Shown here piece by piece: positions 1 to 6,200 of a stretch of DNA of 6,653 nucleotides. Origin of the DNA: Anaerolineales bacterium (GTDB lineage Bacteria > Chloroflexota > Anaerolineae > Anaerolineales > DRMV01); assembly GCA_015491595.1 (NCBI GenBank), contig WFVP01000075.1, forward strand, positions 1 through 6,653, written 5' to 3'. The notes beneath the pieces were generated by a model. It made no database searches. It saw only the letters and a list, made by a program, of their open reading frames with translations, and was not told the origin of the DNA. The number at the start of each line of letters is the position of its first letter. The stretch's first letter is position 1. A program made the position numbers and the translations under genes.

Positions 1-19
1 ACCTATGAGGGATTGGAAC
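1..19 (+). CRISPR. Possible 3' part of a terminal CRISPR repeat, cut by the window edge
   Basis: The first 19 bases read ACCTATGAGGGATTGGAAC. From memory, this closely resembles the conserved 3' half of a widespread type I/III repeat group ending in ACCTATGAGG-ATTGAAAC; here the end is GGAAC rather than GAAAC. In such arrays the GAAAC end faces away from the leader. No second copy follows in the window, so this would be the last, leader-distal repeat of an array lying to the left, with the trailer starting at about position 20. Only a partial single copy is visible, with no spacer-repeat periodicity and no cas gene, so chance similarity cannot be excluded. Confidence 0.4.
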
Positions 20-76
20 GGAGGTGAGTCATGACTGAACACTAAATAGAAAAAACATTTTTGGCCTGCCTTTGAG

Positions 77-104
77 CTGAGGTTCAGACAAAAGGGTGGA
101 CAGG
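77..104 (+). repeat. Left terminal inverted repeat of the IS
   Basis: It starts with CTGAG (77-81) and ends with TGGACAGG (97-104). It pairs as an inverted copy with 1232-1258 and lies just beyond the 3' end of the transposase pseudogene, where an IS end is expected. It is a likely former transposase binding site. Confidence 0.6.
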
Positions 105-146
105 GGCAAGGGATAAGAGGTCGCCCCAGTGGACGAGGAGCCACCG

Positions 147-1160
147 CTAGGCGCGTCGTAACGGGGGCGGGAGCTGACTCTTGACGCGCAAGAGAGTAAA
201 CAGACCGGAACAGGCAAACCATTGACGTTTCCTCGGTCGCGAGGGCCGCCGCCAAGAGGTCCAGTCCCCGGGAAGACCGTTACCCCAATAGTGGCCACCA
301 GGCCCACGGTCCGATGCATTCAAAGCCGGTGCGGATTCATGTTGGCGTCCCTATGGAGCAGGGTTTTCCAATCCCGAAAGGAAAGGTCTCTCAATGGGCA
401 TGCGCATGAGATATCCCTCCAGGGCCTCCTCTGGATTCGGCCAGGTGGTCAGCAGCCATATCGGGGCGGTGTGCGACGAGGCCCAATACCCAATCAGGGT
501 CAACCCTTGCAAATCATGGCGCTGTACCTCACGCCAAACCTGTCGTTCCCCTGGAGCCACCACAGGTTGCAGACGTTCTCCCCGGGCATCTCGTATGTCC
601 AGCCCTTGGCCGCCCATCCGGATGCGTACGATGAAGGGAATGCCCCGCTGTTGCAGCCAGGCAAAGAAGACCCGGTTGTGAAACCCCCGGTCCAGAATCA
701 GGGGCCGGCCCTGGAGCAGGCCTTGCAGCCGTTCCATGGCCTGTTGGGTCTCCCGATGCTGCGAAGTGGCCTCCTGCTCCAGCGTGCGGGAAGAAAAGGT
801 CCACCATCCACAAGGCAGCACCCGACCGCGCAAGGAAACCCCCAGGAGTAACATCCAGAACCCCCGCCGGCGACGGCCCTTCTCTTTGAGCGGCAACCAT
901 CCCACGTACGCTGTCTTCCGGGCCTAAGGCCGCCGCAGGTCCCTAACCACAAAGCACACACAGCCGGGCCACCACGGGCCAGGGGTCAAACCGGGCCACC
1001 AGACGTTGCAACCGTTTTATAGGCCGCCGTTTCGGTCCCTTTCATCTTGCGGGCAATCTCGCTCCATCGGGCCGACCCTGCCTCCAGAAGGGCTCGTAGC
1101 CCTCGGTTGATCATCCAACAGGATGGACAGCATCTGCTTCCATGGGATATCCTTGAGCAT
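147..1160 (-). pseudogene. IS4-family DDE transposase, inactivated by multiple frameshifts and stops
   Basis: Read on the minus strand, the N-terminus starts at the ATG at 1160 (MLKDIPWKQMLSILL). It continues in a second frame through ALLEAGSARWSEIARKM, then in another through KRLQRLVARFDPWPVVARL. The core follows as ARKTAYVGW, GFWMLLLGV, the second catalytic Asp in LILDRGFHN, and FIVRIR. The C-terminal Y-(2)-R-(3)-E signature (YLMRMPIE) continues out of frame as FRDWKTLLHRDANM, and the end is CSGLFTLLRVKSQL with a stop at 147-149. Visible lesions are shifts near 1100-1108, at the A-run at 1015-1018, at the tandem GAAAG at 376-386 and near 235-245, plus stops at 924-926 (probable CAG to TAG) and 320-322. 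The first catalytic Asp region just before RRP-ARKT looks deleted. The reconstructed length, about 335 codons, is close to family size. The longest uninterrupted piece is 351-905. It is non-functional. Confidence 0.85.
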
Positions 1161-1231
1161 GGCGGACTTCGTCAGTGGGTTTTGCTTGATTCCTCATATA
1201 CCTCCGGAGGTCCGCTTTTTCCTACCGGCTA

Positions 1232-1258
1232 CCTGTCCAAACTTATGCCCAATCTCAG
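1232..1258 (-). repeat. Right terminal inverted repeat of the IS
   Basis: On the minus strand it reads CTGAG (1258-1254), then ends with TGGACAGG (1239-1232), mirroring the left end with about eight differences including one gap. It lies upstream of the transposase start. Its outer two bases are shared with a separate 14-bp inverted repeat that begins at 1257. Confidence 0.6.
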
Positions 1259-1326
1259 ATTCACCCTCTTGTCATTTGTTCCTTTCTGGGTAAACTAATG
1301 GGTGCCGCCATGAAGAGGGTGAATCT
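1257..1326 (+). repeat. 14-bp perfect inverted repeat with 42-nt spacer
   Basis: AGATTCACCCTCTT at 1257-1270 is the exact reverse complement of 1313-1326. The left arm overlaps the outermost two bases of the IS right end. The spacer holds the putative promoter of the next transcription unit. It could be a cruciform or operator, a palindromic IS target, or the stem of a leader RNA if transcription starts further upstream. The sequence match is certain; the role is unknown. Confidence 0.6.
1269..1296 (+). promoter_or_regulatory. Putative sigma70-type promoter upstream of the ATPase gene
   Basis: A TTGTCA box (1269-1274, 5 of 6 to consensus) and a TAAACT box (1291-1296, 4 of 6) are separated by 16 bp. 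Transcription would begin near 1303 and produce a leader of roughly 120-140 nt before the ATPase start, with a terminator-like hairpin inside it. The region is lower in GC than its surroundings, as promoters usually are. This is motif matching only. Confidence 0.4.
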
Positions 1327-1335
1327 CTGGGTGAG

Positions 1336-1362
1336 AACGGTTGGTTCCTCCCAACCGTTTTT
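1336..1362 (+). terminator. Intrinsic terminator hairpin, possibly an attenuator before the ATPase gene
   Basis: AACGGTTGG (1336-1344) pairs perfectly with CCAACCGTT (1351-1359) around the six-base loop TTCCTC. Five consecutive T (1358-1362) and a further T-rich stretch follow. The U-tract is on the plus-strand side only, so it stops plus-strand transcription. No intact plus-strand gene lies upstream in the window. Either it ends a transcript of a gene lost or displaced by the IS, or it stops a short leader transcript from the 1269-1296 promoter. It lies about 80 bp before the ATPase start codon. Confidence 0.7.
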
Positions 1363-1427
1363 GTTGTGTTTAAGGCGGCAAAACCTTTGGATAGTCTTGC
1401 ATGAGGAGAATAAGTCGAACGATGATG

Positions 1428-1432
1428 AAGGA
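1428..1432 (+). promoter_or_regulatory. Ribosome binding site deciding the ATPase start
   Basis: AAGGA lies seven bases before the ATG at 1440. Earlier in-frame ATGs exist at 1401 (only a weak GGAT upstream) and at 1422 and 1425 (served by AGGAG at 1404-1408 with a long 13-16 base gap). The 1440 start has the best-placed site. Confidence 0.5.
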
Positions 1433-1439
1433 ACAGGTA

Positions 1440-3098
1440 ATGCAACAGCAAAAGCCATCTCAACTGCAACTGGACCCGCACGGGGACATCGAGGCCCTGC
1501 TGCAGGTCCTGCCTCCCGACATTCGGGACGCGGTGCGTCAGGCCGGCCCTAAGGAGGACCTTATCGAGGTCATCCTGGACCTGGGCCGGGTCCCCACCGC
1601 GCGCTTCGCCCAGGGGGGCGAGGTGGTCTTGCGGGACCGGGAGGTCACCCGCGAGGAGATTGCATACGTGGTGGACCGGGTGGGCGAGTTCGACGCGGAC
1701 AACCGGGCGGGCATCGAGCGCACCCTGCACCGCATCGCGGCCATCCGCAACCGCCGGGGCGACATCGTGGGCCTGACCTGCCGCGTCGGCCGCGCGGTGT
1801 ACGGTACGGTGGACATTATCCGGGACCTCATCGAGAGTGGCAAGAACGTGCTGCTCCTGGGTCGGCCCGGCGTGGGCAAGACCACCATGCTGCGGGAGGC
1901 GGCCCGCATCCTAGCCGAGACCAAGCGGGTGGTCATCGTGGACACGTCCAACGAAATCGGCGGTGACGGCGACGTGCCCCACCCGGCCATCGGTCGCGCG
2001 CGGCGGATGCAAGTCCCCACCCCCGCGCTCCAGCACGAGGTCATGATTGAAGCCGTGGAGAACCACAACCCCGAGGTCATCATCATCGACGAAATCGGCC
2101 GGGAACTGGAGGCCATGGCCGCGCGCACCATCGCGGAGCGGGGCGTGCAACTCATCGCCACCGCACACGGCAACACCCTGGAGAACCTGCTCCTGAACCC
2201 TACCCTGTCGGACCTGGTGGGTGGCATCGAATCCGTCACCCTGTCCGACGAAGAAGCCCGCCGGCGGGGCACCCAGAAGACCGTCCTGGAACGCCGCGCG
2301 CCGCCCACTTTTGACATCCTGGTGGAAATCCAGGACCGGAACCGCCTCATCGTCCATCGGGACGTGGCCGAGGCGGTAGACGCGCTGCTCCGGGGCTACC
2401 CGGTCCAACCCGAACTTCGCTATCGGGACGCCGACGGTCAGATTCACATCGAGCGCCTGACCCCGCCGCCGGGGATGACCCGCCGGGACCGGAAAGGCCC
2501 GCGGCGGCAGGATGAGGCCTGGTACCGGATGCCGACCGCCACCGCGAGCGGTACACCACTGGGAGGCAACGGTCAGCAGACCGAAGAGGAGCGGGAACTG
2601 GAAACCCTGGGCATTACATCCTCGACCCGGGAGCCCGTACGCATCTATGCCTATGGTGTTTCCCGGGACCGGCTGATGCGGGTGGCCAAGCGCCTGGACG
2701 TGCCCGCGGTGGTGGTGCGGGATTTGGGTAACGCGGAAGCCATGGTCACGCTGCGGTCCTACTACCGCAAGCGCCAGCGGGCCATCACCGACGCGGAGGC
2801 CCGAGGGCTGCCCATCTACGTGCTCAAGTCCAACACCACCGCGCAAATCGAGCGCTTCCTGGGGGACCTCTTCCACCTGCGAGAAGCCGATGACATGGAC
2901 GATTTAGCCATCGACGACGTGGTGGAAATCACCCAGAAGGCCATCGAGGCGGTGCTCAAGGGCAAGCGCATGGTGGAACTGCCCCCCGCTCCGGCCGAGA
3001 TTCGGCGCATGCAGCACGAAATGGCTCGGGAAGCCAACCTACGCTCTAAGTCCACGGGCACCGAGCCCTACCGCCGGGTGCTCATCTTCCGGGACTAA
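1440..3098 (+). CDS. AAA-type ATPase with C-terminal R3H nucleic-acid-binding domain (Ycf45/SpoIIIAA-like)
   Basis: This 552-residue soluble protein is predicted to hydrolyse ATP and bind nucleic acid; its process is not established. An N-terminal helical domain (about residues 15-95, with [13 protein letters not shown]) precedes a RecA-like ATPase core. The core has Walker [10 protein letters not shown] (141-149), a [22 protein letters not shown] segment of the kind seen in SpoIIIAA relatives (here from Asp168), Walker [10 protein letters not shown] (212-220, catalytic Asp217-Glu218) and a sensor-like ATAHG (240-244). A charged, low-complexity linker (about 340-395) leads to a second alpha/beta domain ([15 protein letters not shown], from 398). 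The end is an R3H domain with the Arg522-x3-His526 signature and STGTEPYRR (538-546). There is no signal peptide or membrane segment. The start at 1440 rests on AAGGA; the frame opens at 1401, which would add 13 residues. It is transcribed alone, judging by the terminators on both sides. Family assignment is firm; function is not. Confidence 0.93.
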   Translation: MQQQKPSQLQLDPHGDIEALLQVLPPDIRDAVRQAGPKEDLIEVILDLGRVPTARFAQGGEVVLRDREVTREEIAYVVDRVGEFDADNRAGIERTLHRIAAIRNRRGDIVGLTCRVGRAVYGTVDIIRDLIESGKNVLLLGRPGVGKTTMLREAARILAETKRVVIVDTSNEIGGDGDVPHPAIGRARRMQVPTPALQHEVMIEAVENHNPEVIIIDEIGRELEAMAARTIAERGVQLIATAHGNTLENLLLNPTLSDLVGGIESVTLSDEEARRRGTQKTVLERRAPPTFDILVEIQDRNRLIVHRDVAEAVDALLRGYPVQPELRYRDADGQIHIERLTPPPGMTRRDRKGPRRQDEAWYRMPTATASGTPLGGNGQQTEEERELETLGITSSTREPVRIYAYGVSRDRLMRVAKRLDVPAVVVRDLGNAEAMVTLRSYYRKRQRAITDAEARGLPIYVLKSNTTAQIERFLGDLFHLREADDMDDLAIDDVVEITQKAIEAVLKGKRMVELPPAPAEIRRMQHEMAREANLRSKSTGTEPYRRVLIFRD

Positions 3099-3119
3099 TC
3101 CTTCCCCCAGGGCAGGACG

Positions 3120-3155
3120 CGGGGAGAGTCCGTCCAGGGCTTTCCCCGTTTTTTT
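3120..3155 (+). terminator. Intrinsic terminator of the ATPase gene
   Basis: CGGGGAGAG (3120-3128) pairs with CTTTCCCCG (3140-3148) over nine base pairs, one of them G-U, with an 11-base loop. Seven T follow (3149-3155). It begins 21 bases after the ATPase stop codon, and strong stem plus T-run make this a convincing plus-strand terminator. Confidence 0.85.
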
Positions 3156-3182
3156 GTTTCTCTTTCCGCCATCGGGTACAAT
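3154..3182 (+). promoter_or_regulatory. Putative promoter of the glycosyltransferase gene
   Basis: TACAAT (3177-3182, 5 of 6 to the -10 consensus) lies 17 bp after a weak -35 box TTGTTT (3154-3159). The -35 box overlaps the T-run of the preceding terminator. The start point would be near 3189, about 50 nt before the ATG at 3240. The position after a terminator supports a separate transcription unit. Confidence 0.5.
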
Positions 3183-3192
3183 TGCCTCCGCG

Positions 3193-3224
3193 CATCCCTA
3201 TCCCAAGGGATGGGCGATTCGCCC
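3193..3224 (+). promoter_or_regulatory. Two small inverted repeats in the 5' leader of the glycosyltransferase gene
   Basis: CATCCC (3193-3198) can pair with GGGATG (3207-3212). Next to it GGGCG (3212-3216) can pair with CGCCC (3220-3224) around ATT. They share base 3212, so they would compete or stack. The second ends only two bases before the Shine-Dalgarno sequence and might tune ribosome access. No known riboswitch is recognised. Confidence 0.35.
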
Positions 3225-3226
3225 TG

Positions 3227-3234
3227 TAAGGAGG
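3227..3234 (+). promoter_or_regulatory. Strong Shine-Dalgarno site for the glycosyltransferase gene
   Basis: TAAGGAGG matches the anti-Shine-Dalgarno sequence over eight bases and lies five bases before the ATG at 3240. This fixes the start of the long reading frame. Confidence 0.85.
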
Positions 3235-3239
3235 CGTGC

Positions 3240-6200
3240 ATGGAGACTCCGGCTCCTCGCTTTTGGACGGAACGTCGCCTGTGGCCCAATGCGCCCGTCA
3301 CCTGGGGCCAGGTCGTATTCGGGCTCATCATCTTTCTGGTGGTGGTGTCCCGCCTGGTGAACCTGGGGGTGCGGGTGCAGAGCCACGATGAGAGCCTGCA
3401 CACGTACTTTTCCTGGTTGCTCTATCGGGGCCAGGGTTACCAGCACACCCCCATGATGCACGGCCCCTTGCAGTTCCACTTGATGGCCCTATCCTACTTC
3501 CTCTTCGGGGACAACGATTTCACCGCCCGTCTTCCCCATGCCCTCGCGGGCATCCTCGCCGTGGTCTTCCTGTGGCGATGGCGGCGGTACTTGGGACCTT
3601 ACGGCACGCTGGTGGCGGCCTTCCTTATGCTCATCTCCCCCTTCATGCTCTACTACAGCCGCTATGCCCGCAACGAGGCCTTGGTCATGCTCTTTGGGGT
3701 GGTGACCTGGTGGGCCTTGTTGCGCTATCTGGAGACCCGGGAGACCCGCTACCTGTACTGGCTCACGGGCGCTACGGTGCTCCATTTCACCGCCAAGGAG
3801 ACGGCGTTCATCTACACGGCCCAGGCCCTCATCTTCCTCGCTCTGGTGGCGCTGGACGAAGTGAGCCGGATGCCCTGGACGCGCCCTCGGTGGAAGCGGA
3901 CCTTTCTGTGGCTCACGGCTCTGGGCCTGTTGGCCCTGGTCCTGACCCTGTCCTTATGGGCCATGACCCGCACCTTATGGCAGGCGGAGACCCAAATTAT
4001 CCCCGCGCCCGAAGGCGCGCCTGAGCCCACCCTGGAGGTCCCTGTGGAACCTTCCGGGTTCGCCCGGCCGGCTCGCGTGCTGATGCTGTTCTTTGGGGGA
4101 TTGGCCGGCGTGTCCTTGGCGGCCGCGCTGGGGGCCCTCATCCTGGGATTCACCTGGGCGCGCCTGCGTCGGTTGCCCAGCGTCGGCCTCATCCTCCTGC
4201 TGTTCTCCCTGGTGCTGCCCATGCTGGCCCCCTTCCCCCTGCGGTTTATGGGCATTTCGGTGGGCGAGTATCGCCCGGAACTCCTCCGACAGCCCCTCCT
4301 CTACCAGGTGGGCGGTGTGGTGCTGGTCATGACCCTTCTCAGCATTGCCCTGGGGTGGCTGTGGGACTTCCGTCTCTGGTGGCGCCAGGCGGTGCTGTTC
4401 TGGGTGGTCTTCACCGTGCTCTACACCACGGTGTTCACCAACGGTCCGGGCTTCATCTCGGGCTTGTTGGGTTCCCTGGGATACTGGCTGGAACAGCAAG
4501 GCGTGCGTCGCGGGAACCAGCCCTGGTACTACTACCTGGTGGTCCAGATTCCCATCTACGAGTACCTGCCCTTCCTGGCCATGCTCCTGGCCGGGTTGCA
4601 CCAGGGGCTGCGTCGTCTGGCGCGATGGATGCGTCCTCAGGCAACGCCGCCAATCCAGCAGGGAACCCTGCCGTTGGATATCCTCCAGGAGGACGGAGAC
4701 GCCGTGCCGCTTCCGACGTCCCGTTCCCTGGCCTTCGCTTTCCTTTTCTTCTGGAGCCTGACCTCCATCGTGGCCTACACGGTGGCGGGGGAAAAGATGC
4801 CCTGGCTCACCGTGCACATCGCCCTGCCCATGATTTTGCTTACCGGCTGGTGGTTCCAGGACATCTTCGAAGGCCTTTCCTGGCGGGACTTCTGGCATCG
4901 CAAGGGTTGGGTGACCTTCGTGGCCGGGCTGACCTTCCTGCTCGCCGCGCCTCAAATGGGCCGGGCGCTCTACTTCCCGGCCAAGCCGCCCTTTGAGGAC
5001 CAGACCCTGGCGGGTTTGATGGCCACCGCGGATTTCGTCACCAACCTGTTGATTGCTCTGGTGGCCCTGGCGGTCTTCCTGGCCACGTCTCGCGTCTGGT
5101 CCTGGGCCGTGCTCTGGCGCTGGGGCGCGGTGGCCGTCTTCGGCGTGCTGGCCGCCTTCACCTGGCACACGGCGTACCAGGCCACGTATGTGAACTACGA
5201 CCAGGCCAACGAGTTCCTGGTGTACGCCCACTCGGCCCACGGCGTGCGGGTGGTCATGAACCAAATCGAGGCCATCGCCGAGCGCCTGTACGACAACAAG
5301 GACGCCATGCCCGTGGCCTACGACGACGCGGTGTCCTGGCCCTTCTCCTGGTATCTGCGCAACTACCCCCAGGCCCGTTACTACGCGGCTTCCCCCAGCC
5401 GAGAGTTGCGCGAGGTGCCCGTGGTCCTCGCCGGGGTGAAGAACTGGACCCAGGTGGAAAACTTTTTGGGGGACGACTTCTACTCCTTCGAGTACATTCG
5501 CATGGTCTGGCCCCACGAGGACATCTACCGGGGGCTCACCTGGGAGAAAATCCGAAACGCCTTGAAGGACCCGGCCATGCGCTATGCCCTGTGGCGCATC
5601 TGGCTGCACCGGGATTTCACCGAATACGCCAAGGTCACAGGGAAGGACCTCTCCCTGGCCAAGTGGACGCCCGCGGACCGAATGCGCATGTACGTCCGCA
5701 AGGACGTGGCTGCCCGGATGTGGGAGTTCGCCGTCGAGGGCGAGGTCCTGTTGGAGCCCTCTCCCGAAGACATTTACGAGGGGAAGGAGCGCCCCTTGGT
5801 ACCCGAGCGGGTGCTGGGCGGATTGGGCACCGCCCCCGGGCTGTTCCAGGGTCCTCGAGACGTGGCCCTGGCTCCGGACGGCACGTTGTACGTGGCCGAT
5901 ACCTTCAACCACCGCATCCAGCACCTGACGCCCGATGGTCAGGTCCTCCATGTGTGGGGCAATCCCTCGCCGCAGGAGATGGTGGAAACGCCCCTCCCCG
6001 GGACGTTCAACGAGCCCTGGGGCATTGCGGTAGACGCGGAGGGCCGCGTGTACGTGGCCGATACCTGGAACCACCGGATTCAGGTCTTCACCCCCGAGGG
6101 CGATTTCCTGCGGGAATGGGGCTATTTCGGGCAGGGCGAGGACCCCTTGAGCTTCTGGGGTCCTCGCGACGTGGTCATCGACCAGGAAGGTTACGTCATC

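Larger units (their letters stand above)
77..1258 (-). mobile_element. Degenerate IS4-type insertion sequence, about 1.18 kb
   Basis: The element is bounded by imperfect inverted repeats at 77-104 and 1232-1258. Both start with CTGAG on the outside and end with TGGACAGG on the inside, and they match at about 20 of 28 aligned positions with one gap. They sit roughly symmetrically around a single minus-strand transposase pseudogene, leaving about 42 bp at its 3' end and 71 bp at its 5' end. The total length is normal for small IS4-family elements. No target-site duplication is evident in the flanking bases, which fits an old, decayed copy, though the exact ends are my inference. The element is not expected to move by itself. 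Confidence 0.7.

Noticed and set aside
29..319. Minus-strand 96-codon frame at the left end as an independent small gene
   Set aside because: Its start lies just after the TGA inside the transposase pseudogene, and the transposase C-terminus (CSGLFTLLR) lies in another frame across it, so it is pseudogene debris plus flank.
366..377. GGGATTGGAA on the minus strand as a second copy of the CRISPR-like motif
   Set aside because: It is the codon run for the transposase RDWK motif and shares only ten bases with positions 1-19; the rest does not match.
222..927. Plus-strand open frames across the IS
   Set aside because: They run opposite the transposase pseudogene and show no domain or start signal; the minus strand explains the region.
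1298..1552. Plus-strand frame starting before the terminator, considered as a leader peptide or small gene
   Set aside because: It has no good ribosome binding site, reads through the terminator hairpin and overlaps the ATPase start in another frame.
1538..2876. Long minus-strand frames opposite the ATPase gene
   Set aside because: The composition (Arg/Ser/Thr or Gly/His/Val rich) is that of antisense shadows. The plus strand carries Walker A, Walker B and R3H motifs.
3572..4024. Plus-strand 150-codon frame inside the glycosyltransferase gene
   Set aside because: It is an out-of-frame shadow of the membrane protein, with no supporting motif.
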